64,000 nucleotides of DNA from Adiantum capillus-veneris (GCA_014529385.2 CM043945.1:150799241-150863240); one strand, 5' to 3'; counted from the stretch's first letter, positions 49,001 to 61,666 are shown. Notes: generated by a model not told the origin, from the sequence alone. Numbers and translations: made by a program.

Positions 49001-49460
49001 GAATTGTTCACCTCTCTCGAGTCCGTCCCTCATGGGAATTCAATCACTTTTGCCAACAATGCTTGTTGTCCAGTTCAAGGGTTGGAAATATTGTGCTTAC
49101 TGCTGCAAAAGGCAGTTCTTTCACACTTGTTTATGCACTTTATGTACCTGGGATCAAGAAGAATCTTTTGTCTGTATCTGCACTTGCTAGACTTGGACTT
49201 CTTGTCAAATTTGTGAATGACAGATGTACAGTTCATGATCTCAATTTTGGTGTTGAAATTGTTGCATCTGGCCTTTTGTGCCATGGACTGTATAATCTCA
49301 CTTTGTATGACAAGTGTGGACAAAATTTTGCAAATGTAGTTGCAGACTCAAGGGCTGTTTTTAGATGCAAAATTGTGGCATGCACGTTTTAGGCATTTGA
49401 ATTTTTCCAGTTTGCAAATAGTTTGATATGGTTGCTTCTTTGCCGCCTCTTGAAGCACCT
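48997..49460 (+). pseudogene. Copia-3 protease C-terminus and pre-integrase, interrupted
   Basis: Reads LVYALYVPGIKKNLLSVSAL and VNDRCTVHDLNFGVEIVASG, close to Copia-2. A shift near 49370 and a stop precede the insertion at 49461, which falls just before the zinc-binding CEDCILGEMQRSKFP of the pre-integrase domain. Confidence 0.8.
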
Positions 49461-50140
49461 AACACTCGATCATCAAAAATTACAACAGGGCATGAGGTGT
49501 AGTTTTGATTGCCACAAAAAAACCCAAAAATAGCCCAAAAAACTCAAAAAATGAGCATTTAAGCTCACAAGTTATTTTCAAAAAAAAATTATCGCTAAAA
49601 AAGCTTAAAATTTCTACGTCATGCTTCATTTAACAATGAATGATCTTGAAAACAATAGAGAATTGACGAAATTACAATCACATGTTTAACTCAGAAAAAT
49701 TACATTCCCATAGTCACATCAATTTTTTACCAATTAATAAAACATAAACTTTGTGATTTCACTGTTGTGATGAAAAATGAAAATAAAAGACATGCTTATA
49801 ATTTACAAACCCCAAATTTCGCATCTAATTTTTCAAAAAGTTAACAAGATTATCTCTACTTTTGTAACAAAGCTTCATTAAAAAAACTAAAAACTAAAAT
49901 TATGAAGCATGTTTGCAAGCATATTTCTCCTCTTTACCATTCACAATTTGTTTTTCTTTCCCTTCTAGAAGACAATATAAGATAGGTATTTTCTCTGACA
50001 TCAATAAGATAACCTACCACTTTGAAAACGCTTTCCTCATTGTTGGGACCTTTATTAGAAATAAGAGGTTCAATATTTGTTTGATTGTGCCCAAAAACAC
50101 CTACTTGAATTGACCAAGCATGACCTTCAGGCTTCTTGTG

Positions 50141-50641
50141 TCATGAATGCTCCCAAAGGATTTGAACATCATGAGTTGATGCTTTTTTTTTTTTTTGTTT
50201 ATGAGAGGTAGCAAGCATACCTCTAGGGGGAACAATGACTCTCTGTAAAGGCACCATCGGTAAAGTCTCGTCAATACCTTGAGCTTCTTCTAGAAATTGA
50301 TGATCAGCTAACAAATGTCGTCGAGGAGCACCACTTTCAAAAGCAAAAGGAGGTGGAAGCATTAGTCTTCTAGAATCTACTCCAACGACTGACACACGCA
50401 TCCTAAGTGCTTGAAAGTGAGGACTGATGGGAGCAAGTTTATTACATGAGGGAGTGAGTGAACTTGTACGAACTAAACCAACTAGAGAAGATGAAGATTG
50501 ATTAGCGATATTAGATTGTTGACCTCTTCTTTGCTTCTTAAAAACATGAGCATCACCAGAAGGAGAAGGCTTTACAAAGAAGAAGCTGCAAACATCGACA
50601 AAAGAACCATAAATTCTTGCTATCAAGCATGCCAAATCCAA
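50141..50641 (-). CDS. Hypothetical ORF inside the TIR transposon
   Basis: 167 codons on the minus strand with no ATG at the beginning (TTG). Ser-rich (SSSSLVGLVRTSSLTPS) with a basic patch (KKQRRGQQSN) that could be a nuclear localisation signal, and a C-terminal KQKKKK. It may be an exon or remnant of the transposon's protein. Downstream on the same strand (50100-49930) other frames give KAFSKW and ILLMSEKIPILY. No known family recognised. Confidence 0.3.
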   Translation of the reverse strand: MDLACLIARIYGSFVDVCSFFFVKPSPSGDAHVFKKQRRGQQSNIANQSSSSLVGLVRTSSLTPSCNKLAPISPHFQALRMRVSVVGVDSRRLMLPPPFAFESGAPRRHLLADHQFLEEAQGIDETLPMVPLQRVIVPPRGMLATSHKQKKKKASTHDVQILWEHS

Positions 50642-51663
50642 AATATATACTTAAAAACAACAAGAAGGATATAAAATTTGCAAAAAAATCAAACAAAGAA
50701 TATTAAAAAATCCCTCATATTTCAAGGCTTTCTTAAGTAGAAAATTAAGAATTTATGTGTATTTAAAGCAAAAAAATCAAAGTATGTCTTTAGTTATGGC
50801 ACAATAGATCTTTATATGTTAACAAAATGATACCAAAAGCAAGTATATTATGCTAGTTACATCTCCCTTGCTCTAGTGTCTCAACAACAATAGGTGCTAC
50901 AATAGTATTCACATTATCTCTTTGCGGAGTGGCTAGAGCAACACTCAACGGTTCAATCTCCAAGTCAACTACATAATCTCACAAATTTCTTACAACAAGT
51001 ATTTGTTTGACCAAGGAAGACCAAAGAGAGCAGTTTATACCATCCAACCTACAGTCATTGAAAAGTACATCAAGAATAGAAGAATCACACTTGCTTTCTT
51101 GTTGTGTCCTTATGCATATAACAATAAATCCGCACCATGTGTACAAAGATCTACACAACTATTGTATCAAACAACCAATAGAAACTTTCTCTGCACAAGA
51201 TTGACAAAACATAGCCCTCTTTGTATCTACAATCCATCATGCACGTGTAATTCTAATCTCCACACCAATACATGTTTTCTGTAAGATACACAAGAAGTTT
51301 TGTTGTATGGCTGAAAACTATCTTCTGCTGTGATGCTCAAAACAAAATTCAGAGGGCATAAACAGCTCCGAAAGGGGGGTAAAACCGCAAGACACCTGCA
51401 GGACACTTCTCAGAATCTTGAATATGCTTTTCCAAGTTCTGGACCCAAAAACTACCTTTAAACATCACGCCCGCACGAAAACGGAAAAACGATTTACACA
51501 CAACCATGCAAAGTACACACCTGAAGATAAAGCAAACTAACCAGAGAACAAGGAGATGGAGAACATGAAGATGGAGATGGAGATGGAAAACACATACCTA
51601 GATATGACCTTTGGATAGAGAAAAACCTTCTTGGTGTGTTTTGGATTACAAGATTGTAGCAAA
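50642..51663. other. TIR transposon interior, no gene seen
   Basis: AT-rich with short open stretches only. At 51540-51590 there is a short GGAGATGGAGATGGAGAT-type purine repeat. Confidence 0.4.
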
Positions 51664-51910
51664 GTTGTATTCTAGAACACACCTATGCTACAAACTTGTA
51701 TTCCAGAATACACTTGTGCTACAAACTTGTATTCTAGAATACACTTGTACTTCAAACTTGTATTCTAGAATACACTTGTGCTACAAACTTGTATTCCAGA
51801 ATACACATGGGTTATAAACGTGTATTCTAGAATACACTTGTGTTGTAATTTTGTATTCTAAAATACAAAATTGTTACAATCTTGTGTTCAAAAATGGAGA
51901 AGTGCTAAAA
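51664..51910. repeat. 31-bp tandem repeat array
   Basis: About 8 units of ACAAACTTGTATTCTAGAAT plus CACTTGTGCT-type sequence with a few substitutions. Each unit contains the palindrome TGTATTCTAGAATACA. Weaker copies continue to about 52060. Confidence 0.9.
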
Positions 51911-52588
51911 CTTGTATTTTGGAATACAAGATTGAAGTACTCGTGTCTTCTAGAATTAAAAAAAACTTGAATCCTAAAATACTTATATATAACAAATGAA
52001 CAAAAATATTCATACTCGTATATTCTACGATACAAGTGTATTCCAAATTTGTATTCAATTGATGTTCATTGATACAAAGTAGTCTAAGAAGATGCAAATA
52101 CAAGTAAGTAGCAATTGAGGTGATCAAGGTGACTAAGAACAAAAAAACAAAAAATAGCGAACTAAGTATCAATAAATTAAACTTGGAGAATATGAAAATG
52201 CTTGTTTATGGTCTCACTTTGAAGAAGTTTGGTCATCTTTGTCAGCAAACTATAAAAATACCATAAAAATATTGATGGAAAAATTTTAAGGATTGTAATT
52301 TTTCGAAAGCCTTGAGTCTTCAACTGTAAGCTTTTGAGGATGTAATTGTTTTTTAGTGGAATGTTGTGTAATTTTTGAAGGAATATTTGCACTTTTTCAT
52401 CTTACAAAACTTTCTATATTGACTTTAGCTCAAAAAATTGAAGTCTTTTTTACAATGTTCACTTTTATTTTTTTAAGTTGCTCCAAAAATTGATGTTTTT
52501 TTAGTTTTTTTTAGAACTTTTGGCCAAATTCAAGGTGAGGTGTATTTTTCACGATTTAGGTGTACTTTTTGATGACCAAGTGTTACCT

Positions 52589-53240
52589 ATTAAACATGTT
52601 TGTGAAGACTGTATTTTGGGTGAGATGCAGCGTTCAAAGTTTCCAAAGGACGGTTCAGTTAGGGCGACATGTAGATTGTAGCTTGTTCATAGTGATGTTT
52701 GTGGGCCCATGCAAACTCCGTCCTTGGGAAATTACCTTTACTTCATGACTTTCATTTATGATTGCTCCAGGCATGCATGGGTATTTCGCTTAAAGCGAAG
52801 TCCGAAGTTTTTATGTGCTTCAAACAATTTCTGGCTATGGCTGAAAATGTATCGAAATGTACTATGGGCACCCTTTTGTTCTGATCGAGGGGGAGAGTAT
52901 ATGTCTCATGAATTTAATGCATTTTTGGCTAGTCGTGGGATAAAATACCAATGTATAGCGCCTTATACACCTCAACAGCAAAATGGTGTTGCTGAGAGGA
53001 AACACTTACGGAAATGGCACGATGTATAGCCGAAATTCAAGCTTTGCCACATTATTTTTGGCTTGAGGTCATCATGTGTGCCACTTATGTACTTAATAGG
53101 TGTCTACAAGAGCTTTGCAGTCTATTACTCCATATGAAGCATGGCATGATAGAAAGCCTTCTATTGAGCACATGCGTGTTTTGGCTATTTGACATATGCT
53201 TTGGTGCCACAAACACACTGCAAAAAATTGGATGATAAGG
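52589..53240 (+). pseudogene. Copia-3 integrase core
   Basis: Resumes after the transposon with CEDCILGEMQRSKFPKDGSV, VHSDVCGPMQTPSLGNYLYF (first Asp), CSDRGGEYMSHEFNAF (second Asp) and QQQNGVAERK (Glu, with one extra Gln codon). All three DDE residues are present, unlike Copia-1, -2 and -4. Stops after CRL and frameshifts near 52790 and 53005 break it. Confidence 0.85.
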
Positions 53241-53247
53241 CTGTCAA

Positions 53248-53796
53248 ATGTATTTTGTTGGTTATAGTGTTGAAAGAAAAGGTTACAGGTTGTATCATCC
53301 GCAAAGAAAGCATATTCTAGTTTCACGGGATGTACTGTTTGTGGAAGATTCTGTTCAACCCTTGCTATCATGTACTAGAGACAGTAATGTAAGCTCACAT
53401 TATATTTATGACACTTTGTTGCCACTTTTTAGTGGTGGAAGTTCAAATGAAAATTCCAATGAGGCAAATGTACAACCTATGGGGGTTTTAAAAATGTTAC
53501 AGATCAGTCTATTACTGATGCAGATGTACATGATACACTTGATTAGGAAAGGGCTGAAAATGAGCAGCCTAGAGGTATGCCAAAATGGCTGGTGTATACA
53601 TTGTGTGGCAGTAAATTGGATGCACCTTTGTCTAGTCGTACTCATTCAGGCTCTGGCCATGCATCTTATGCATCACATTGTTATGCTTTGGCTATGTCTA
53701 GGTTACATGATGTTGAGGAACCTCTATCTTTTAATGAAGCACAGAATTCAAAAAGCTGGATGGCTACCATGCAATCATAATATGATGCAGTTATAG
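53248..53796 (+). pseudogene. Copia-3 integrase C-terminus and linker
   Basis: FVGYSVERKGYRLYHPQRK and ILVSRDVLFVEDSVQPLLSC are the conserved copia connection. Then a linker of low conservation, readable in two frames (53577-53780 gives the copia-like PLSFNEAQNSKSWMATMQS). Confidence 0.75.
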
Positions 53797-53822
53797 AAAA
53801 TGACACATGGACTTTATGTGAT

Positions 53823-54657
53823 TTGCCTCCTAGAAAAAAGGCCATCAGTACAAAGTGGATTTACAAGTTGAAATGCAAGCGGGATGGTGAGATCGATCGC
53901 CATAAGGCTCAACTTGTTGCAAAGGGTTATGCACAACCAAAGGGCATAGATTATGAAGAGACTTTTTCTCCCACTTGTCGTATGACTATTGTGCGTTTTC
54001 TATGTGCATTGGCAGCTCATTTTGGTTGGCATGCACATCAATCAGACATTGTTACTGCTATCTTGAATGGTTGACATATTTGAGGAAGTTTATGTAACGC
54101 AGCCTCGCGGTTTTCTCAAGAAAGGACAAGAGGATAAAGTGTGCAAATGTAAGAAGGCTTTGTATGGGTTGAAGGAATGTCGTCGTACTTGGTATGAGAA
54201 AGTTGACACTCATTTTGTCAAACGAGGCTTTCGTAACAGTCCAACAGAAAGCACATTGTATGTAAATCGTGAGGGTGATGTAATACTCATTGTGTCTCTC
54301 TATGTAGATGATTTTCTAATCACTGGACCAAATGAGAGACATATTGCTGAATTTAAGGCTGATTTGAATGCTACTTTCAAGATGAAAGATTTGGAGCTGT
54401 TGCATCATTACTTGGGCATACAATTTAAGCAGTATGATGGTGGTATTGCCTTGTGTCAAAAAAGTTACATAGAGACTTTGCTATGTAAGTTTGGACTTGA
54501 GGATTGTAAACCTATTGCCACTCCCATGGAAACAAGTTCAAAATTAAGTCTTCATAATGCTGCTGATCCTAGAGATGTCACTCTTTACCAAACTATTGTT
54601 GGATGCCTCATTTATGTATGCAACACGAAGCCGCATATTCAGTTTGCAGTCTCATAG
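53823..54657 (+). pseudogene. Copia-3 reverse transcriptase
   Basis: 53823-54074 gives [40 protein letters not shown] and HQSDIVTAILNG. After a one-base insertion (GGTTGACAT) the next frame, 54067-54657, gives DIFEEVYVTQPRGFLKKGQ, KALYGLKECRRTWYEKVDTH and SLYVDDFLITG, with the YVDD box intact at 54301-54312. TAG at 54655 replaces the Gln of AVSQVSRF. Confidence 0.88.
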
Positions 54658-55258
54658 GTTAGTAGGTTTATGCATAGCCCAGGGTCTAAGCATTGGCAGG
54701 TTGTCAAGACGATTCTCCGCTACCTTAGTGGCACTTTACATCTTGGCATGTTTTATCCCGAGGGGGGGTCATTGCCGCCAGACTTACATGCTTTTTTCGA
54801 ACTCAGATTGGGCTGGTTGTTTTGACACGTTAGTGTCCACAAGTGGTTTTTGTTTCATGCTTGGTAGTTCATGTATATCATGGTTGAGCAAGAAGCAACC
54901 TACTGTGGCCACTTCGAGTTGTGAGGCTGAGTACAGAGCAGTCTTCATAGATACGGTTGAGTGTGTATGGCTTAGACGCCTTATGGCTGATTTGGGTGTT
55001 GGACAGGACACTACCAACACTATCTACATTGACAGCCAGAGCGCATTGGCAGTTGCGAGGCACCCAATTTTTCATGCTCGCACAAAGCACATTGAGATGC
55101 ATTACCACTATGTCAGGGAGAGGCTCTCAGCAAGAGAGATCAGCTTGGCTTATGTGCCAACACAGGACAACCTTGCATATATTTTCACAAAGGTATGGTC
55201 TCGTGAGAAACTTGAAGCTTTTCGCAAAGCTTTGAGCTTACTCCCCTTTGTGGACTGA
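54557..55258 (+). pseudogene. Copia-3 RNase H
   Basis: Frame 2. FCFMLGSSCISWLSKKQPT, SSCEAEYRAVFIDTVECVWL, YIDSQSALAVARHPIFHART and the terminal LAYIFTKVWSREKLEAFRKA ending at TGA 55256-55258. It degrades the RNA strand during reverse transcription. This end shows what Copia-2 lost after FTKV. Confidence 0.85.
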
Positions 55259-55333
55259 TCATGTCCTCAGGGCATGGCACTTCCCTTTACTCATGTGCCA
55301 GCTCTCGTTCACCAGATTACTCTAGGGGGGATT

Positions 55334-55560
55334 TGTTACCATATACATGTGGTAGTGATGTGTGTGAACACACTAGGACCACCGAGGTGTTTTTTCCCTC
55401 TTTAGGAGGTTTTTTCTCCCGTGCATTGTATATACACCCATCACTCTAGGGCTACCAATATTTCCATTACACAATAAGTATAAACTCTCCAGTTGTGTTC
55501 CTTGAGCTTCCTTCGTCTTCTCCAAGCTGTGTGCGTTTCTGTGCAACCCTAATTCCAACA
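55334..55560 (+). repeat. 3' LTR of Copia-3
   Basis: 227 bp, preceded by the purine tract TCTAGGGGGGATT at 55321-55333 and followed by catta. Confidence 0.92.
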
Positions 55561-55565
55561 CATTA

Positions 55566-56640
55566 CATTGGGATATCAGCCTAATTTTTGCATAAGCGAG
55601 ATGTATGTGTTCCATGCCTTGATGATGTTTGGCATGATGTCAAGTCTAGCCTCGAAATTTAGTCCCTTGCCCCTAAGATGTTGAATGATTCCTCCCCCCC
55701 CTAAGATGTTGAATGATTACTCCCCCCGAATGAGGCATCGGAGTCGATCCCTCTTTTGAGTTCATTCTCAGCCCAAAAGTGTAAAAAGATGTCCATCCTT
55801 TTTTTCTCCCTAAGGGGGTATGTGTGGTGTGTAGGGTGTGAACCTAGTCCAAGGTTATAGGAGGCCCTTTGTGTGATTTGGGACAAGCATGTTTGGTCTA
55901 TTATTGCACATACCACCATAGATTTGAGATGCACGATATGTTTGTTGAAAACAAAGTGCACGAGCGAGAGCATTTGTGTGTGTGTTGGAGTATATAACTA
56001 GATACCTTATCCACAATTTAAGTCATACATTCAAAAAGATAAATGACAAAGATGAATAAAAGTGAGTACATACATCTTTTACCTTTAAACATATGTATAT
56101 TTGAAATAGAACTTTGATGTTTTATTACATTTAAAAAGTAAAAATGGAATAGCAACAGTAGAAGTTTCCTTGCAGAATTTGGTCGAACAACATTTGAATT
56201 CAAAGATAAAAGAAGTCGGAATCCTTACCTGCAACCATCTTGAAAACAAAAAAATCATCAACATTTTTGTTTAGTCATGGAATGCAGGTATAGGACGGAC
56301 CCAAAAATTTTCATCCATGTCCCTCTTATCCATCCATTCAAATGTATTCAGTGACAATAAGAAATTATGTCTGGAGCCATGTATGTCTTTGGCAGCTAAG
56401 ATTAACTACTAGAGAAAGACAGGATTCGCAAAGCCCACTTCCAGCTAGGTATGAGGAGGAATACTTTTTTTGCAGCACAATATTAATCTAGGTGTTAACC
56501 ACTGGCGTCCACTTCTAGTAGTCATGGGCCAGGCTTGTCGATACAATAGGAAAAGGGAAAGAGTGATCGCCGATGAGAGGCGCACTCTAACTGGAACATT
56601 CAAGGGTTAGTTGGCTAAGCATGGGCGCCCAAGTGTGAAT
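55566..56640. other. Flank between Copia-3 and Gypsy-C LTR, no gene
   Basis: Contains a 27-bp direct repeat (CCCCTAAGATGTTGAATGAT at 55672 and 55699, each followed by C-runs). May include the start of the Gypsy-C LTR, whose 5' boundary I cannot place. Confidence 0.4.
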
Positions 56641-57112
<472 letters not shown>

Positions 57113-57134
57113 TTTTTGGTGCCGTTGCTGGAGA
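57113..57134 (+). other. Primer-binding site of Gypsy-C
   Basis: TTTTTGGTGCCGTTGCTGG resembles the TTTTTGGCGCCGTTGCCGGGG site (tRNA-Asp type) of Athila/Tat-like Ty3 elements, with several substitutions. Confidence 0.6.
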
Positions 57135-57866
57135 AATGCCCTGCATTAAGCTCAAGTAGCACTCTATGCTGCTTTGTGGTGCATTATGAAATATAGGAAA
57201 GGTAGAGAAAGAAGGTGTGTGGCTTGTTGAGAAGGATTTGTGACCTTTGTTTTGCTGCAGTGTATTGTTTTTGTTAATGAGGTATTGCAATGTACTGTGT
57301 TTTCTCTTTTGATAAGGTGTTAGAATTACGGTAGTAGATCTATAATGTTAGTTTTGTAAGGTACAGTAAGTAGATTTGTTAGTTAATGAGTTGCTATAGT
57401 ACTGTGTTAGTGTGTAACAATAGCTGTGTTAGTTGTAAGTAGGTAGGTTAAGTGTGTGTGTGCTCGCGCGTGCAGCGTGGCCGCGGCGACCTTATCCCTA
57501 AAAAAAAGACTAAAAATTTTAAAGGTAGGATCGAGATCAAGAATATTCCCCAGGCCCAAGCCCAAGCTCAAACCCAAGCCCACGCTCAGGCTCAGGCCTC
57601 AATCACCCTTTAGAATTACTTATTTTAGCCACACACCTAAGTAAAAATCGACCCTTTTGAGGACCATCGGAGCTTTGGGGTAATCGAACGTTGTGCTGTA
57701 AAGCACACCATGACCCCCTGAGCGATACGCTCGTTTCGGTCACATGCTTTAATCCAAAAACCAATCATTAAAAATTATTTAAAAACATAAAAAACGATTG
57801 AAAATGTGGTGCAAAACGCCCAAAAAATCAGACGGTTAACCTTCGAGAGTATTTGTCGCTCGACGC
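57135..57866 (+). other. Gypsy-C leader
   Basis: No ORF of note. A short CCCAAGC/CTCAGGC-type repeat lies at 57551-57600 (reads as alternating Lys/Pro/Arg). Confidence 0.4.
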
Positions 57867-60823
57867 TTGGTAGGGTGCCAAAGGCACATGCATCTGCGCT
57901 TTGGTCGTGTGCTAGAGGCCGAGCAACTAGCGAGCATTTCAACTTACACGAGTTCTCAATACCCACCTACTTTAGGTTCCAGGCCCTCGGTGGGAACCCA
58001 AGGTAGTACCACTCAGGACCCACATATAGCGTCTAGTGACTCTTTCTCTGACTACGACGTCATAGAGGGTTACCCAATGCCTAATCATGATAGCTCAAGC
58101 CACGACATGCATGCCTCCATGGGCTCACGGTCCGGGCCGAGTGTGCTTAGCCGCTTGAAAGAAGCCTTTAGTAGAGCCGCTCGCTCCGAACATGGAGCTA
58201 ACAATGTAAATGAGGGGGGTGGGGAAGTAAATTCGCTATTCATGAACAACGTAGACCCTATGCTCTTAGAGAGTGTGCACGTGAATACTCTATTCACTGC
58301 ACTCTTTGACTCTTCAGAGCTATTCCCCTGGGAGGTTATATTACTTGATGGTAGAAGCCTTGCCGAAGTACAAGAAGTTGAGTGGTATATCATCGCGGCT
58401 AGGGAAAAGGAAATTGAGAGCTTACGCAAGGTGGAGCAACGAAGAGAGTTAAGAGAAAAAGCTCCTATGTCAATATCCTTGCTAGGAGAGCAATCGAGTG
58501 CTCCTGAATCGAGTGCAATCTGAGCCCACAAGTGATAGCTTTACTTTTCCAAGTCTAGCTCATCTTTCCCTTGATGACACCATGCCTACCCCAATGATGG
58601 GCATGCCAAGAAACACCCCATGGACCTCATTTGTTATTAAAGCACCACTACATGGTAGCTCAATGCCTGCAACAGCACCTACAAGTGTGTACCAATTGTA
58701 TACACCTATAGGTCCTCGTACTCATGTAGCTCCTTCCCCTTCCATTGTTTCAACAACCTATGCTCCACAACCATAACACCCAAGTCCTTATTTCCATGGG
58801 ACCATACCGGATAGCATTAGCATGTCACATCCAACGTTTGCTATACCTAGAGCCACACGTATGAACTTTGGGCAGCCACATGGCACAACACCGTACCAAA
58901 CATGGAACCCAAGGGCTTCCTATGCGCCAAGCCCAATGCCAATAACTACTCTACATGTAGTCTCTGGAGTGCCTTCACCCACGGTGCGTGCTCACTTAGG
59001 TGACTTGGCAACATTTGCTCAAGCTATCGGTGATCGATCTATTGCTGAGAATATGCGTAAGACGCTTAATAGAGAACCTAGAAGTAAGTTAGTACAAATA
59101 GCCAAGCTCACACAAAAATTTAGTGGAGACGGGGATGTGAGAAATCATATTCGAAGTGTTTGAACAAATATGCGATTCTCTAGAAGAACACAATGACCCA
59201 CATAAGAGTAATGCTTTAAGCCTAACCTTAAGTGGGAAGGCAGGGGATTGGTATAGAACCCTAAGGGTGGAAGAAAAAACAATTTACCCTACTCTTAGGA
59301 GACTGTTCTTGAAAGAATACATACGAGAAGGAGTGCTTTGGGGTGTAGCCTCTCAGCTCCAGAAAGCCCAACGAGAGGAAGGAGAGTGGGTTAGAGACTT
59401 TATCAGTCACTTAAAGCATTTGAATTCTCGTTGTAATCCAAATGAGTGCTTCAATAATAACCAATTGCTTGATAGATTCATTAGGGGATTATGACATGAG
59501 GATATCTACAATGGCCTAGTCATTAGAGGTATCACCCCTTGGGAAGCAATCACCATCGTGTGATCCAATTGGAGGATATTTTAATTATTCGAGGAGAAAG
59601 AGTGTCTGTTGAGCCTAAATCTATTAGCTCGCAAGCATCGAGGCATCAACCAATGACCCTAATGCCTATTGCTAAGGAGCCAAAGATATCTGAGATGACA
59701 TTAGCAGACCTCACCAAGGCCATTCAAGAGAGTCTTAGATACAATCGTGTTTCACAAAACAATCATATGTATACAAGAAGGGAGCAACAATGGTGCTCAG
59801 TATGCTATGGTCCGCATAGTACCAATGAATGCCCTACTTTTAGAGTGAAATTCAATGGGAATTGCAATGCCTATGGGAGGTATGGTCATCAAGCTAAGGA
59901 TTGCATAGTATTTAAGCGTGTGATGGCCAATAGACCATCCTTAGCATAGACAGACACACCTCGAATGCCTGCATTGATGCCGGCCTTACCTCTTGAACAA
60001 ACCTCACAACACATGGTCTCTAGGGAATCGAATGTTAATCAAACAACACCCTTACCACCTCCAGTGCTAGGACCGCAACCACCCCATCCGAGAATCACTT
60101 CTGTGAATCAAGTGGGTTGTGAGTCATCTATTGCTTGCTTGGAAGGCTGTGAGGAAGATAAAGACCCTAATATTGCCCATGGAGCTGATGCGCTTGAAGA
60201 AAGTCCACAATACTATATGGAGGACTATTGGGGACAAGTCAAACCTGTTTATCAAGTAGCTTCTCTTGCTGCAAGAGGCCAAAATATCAATTACACTCCC
60301 AACAGACCACCTCTACAATGCTATGAGTGTGGAGGTCCACATCGTGTGGCCGAGTGTCCTATTAGTTTACAAAAGAACGCCACACTAATGCAAACCAATC
60401 AAGCGAGCACGTCTACAATGCCGATACTCATGTGTAATCAATGTGGCATAGAACATTTAATTGTCCAATGTCCAAATAATCCAAATGCACTGAAGATCAC
60501 GCCATTAAACTTGATTGAGGTTATCGAGGAGCCATCACAAAGTATACCTGTGGTACCAGTAAACGTGCTCACATGATCGATGCTCCAAAAACAAAATTAT
60601 ATTCTTGAAGAAAGAGATACGGAATCAATTGGCCAATCTCCAAAGAAGAAGAAAACACGAAGGAAGAGATCGCAAAAAGCAGAGAAGTCAGACCCCAGTT
60701 CAAAGACCAACATAGGAACTGGTGAGGACCCCGTATATATGAACAACACTAAAGAGGATTCTGATTCAGGTGAAACCATGGAGACCAAAACAACCACTAA
60801 GAAAGAAACCAACAAGGAAGATG
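57867..60823 (+). pseudogene. gag: Gypsy-C gag, with four zinc knuckles, interrupted by Copia-4
   Basis: An N-terminal region (57867-58523) has an acidic/Ser-rich part and then a coiled-coil-like EVEWYIIAAREKEIESLRK. A Pro/Thr/Met-rich linker follows (58498-59163, stop at 58774-58776). The capsid domain is at 59156-59494: KSNALSLTLSGKAGDWYRTL, TLRRLFLKEYI and EWVRDFISHLKHLNSRC, the typical Ty3 gag pattern. CCHC-type knuckles follow: CSVCYGPHSTNEC, CNAYGRYGHQAKDC (second Cys replaced by Tyr), CYECGGPHRVAEC and CNQCGIEHLIVQC. Most have CX2CX3HX4C spacing. A Lys-rich tail (PKKKKTRRKR) is cut by Copia-4 at 60823. Frame 1 dominates, with stops at 58774, 59947 and 60574 and a frame detour at 59156-59500. 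Confidence 0.82.
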
Positions 60824-61606
60824 TGTTAGGAAATAAGACGTAGCTAAATAGATAATTGAGTAGATTACTTAATGGAGAGAGACAGATTTATATACACGAG
60901 ATTATAGAGTAGAGAGAGAGAGAGAGAGAGAGAGAGTACACACGATATACGTGGTTCACCCAATGTGGGCTACGTCCACGGGAAAGCAGCCACTCAATGG
61001 CTTTAGTACTTCAAAACAAGAAGTAGTTTACAAAGGGATTATACCCTTAATGGAGCTCCCGCCTTGCTTCACTCTCACCACCTCACACTCACCTTGTTGC
61101 ATCAACTTCACACTATGAAATGTGTGTAGAAATGGCCTCCTTTTATAGGCCAAAAGGGCTGCCCTCTCTTATGAGAGGTAGCCATGTGTAGCCGCCCTTG
61201 TGCGAATAAGTCCAAATCGGACCCTCCAATCCGCCCATGTGTGGCCGCCCTTGAGAAGACAAGTCCGCTTTTGAATTCGGCCACCGGGCATTGACTTCCG
61301 ACCACTGGCCATCGGCCATTGACTACCGGCCACCGGCCAACTAACCGGTTGTTTTCCGACCACTTTCCGACCGCCGGCCGGCCATAATATTCCGGCAAAA
61401 AAGAATACTCTAGCGGAAAAAAAAGTCTCGGGGGCCTCCGCCCCTGAGGCCTTTAAAGTTGCCCCTGATTCTTGTCCGTGAAAATTTTGGTTTCCGGTGA
61501 GTGATTTTCCTTCACGCACGATGGCTTCTCCTCATAATGGGGACCTTACAAATGTGCGCTTTTACCACAGAAAATTACAAGGGTAAATCAGGCTCCATAC
61601 TTAACA
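60824..61606 (-). repeat. 3' LTR of Copia-4
   Basis: Minus strand TGTTAAGTATGGAG...TATTTCCTAACA, 783 bp. A minus-strand TATA box CTATAAAAGG lies at about 61140-61150 and an AG tract at 60911-60938. The purine tract AAGTGGGAGAT is at 61607-61618. Confidence 0.85.
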
Positions 61607-61666
61607 ATCTCCCACTTGGAGACTGATCTCCAAACCAAACCTGTGACTGCTTTCCATTCTAGCTTC

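Larger units (their letters stand above)
49461..52584. mobile_element. 3.1-kb DNA transposon with terminal inverted repeats
   Basis: 3124 bp inserted in Copia-3, with target duplication acct at 49457-49460 and 52585-52588. Removing it and one acct gives a segment colinear with Copia-2 and of the same length (GAAGCAC...AAACATG). The ends are imperfect inverted repeats of about 25 bp: AACACTCGATCATCAAAAAT at the left, AACACTTGGTCATCAAAAAG as the inverse of the right, with subterminal AT-rich arms. No recognisable transposase, so probably non-autonomous. The 4-bp duplication and AACACT ends do not let me name the superfamily. Confidence 0.85.
47277..55560 (+). mobile_element. Copia-3, Ty1/copia retrotransposon with internal TIR insertion
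   Basis: LTRs 47277-47501 and 55334-55560, 5-bp duplication catta at 47272-47276 and 55561-55565, initiator-Met primer site, purine tract, copia gene order. 8284 bp in all, about 5160 bp without the 3124-bp insertion. Multiple stops and frameshifts. Confidence 0.95.

Noticed and set aside
51664-51910. CRISPR-like array
   Set aside because: Units are contiguous 31-bp tandem repeats without spacers, in plant DNA.
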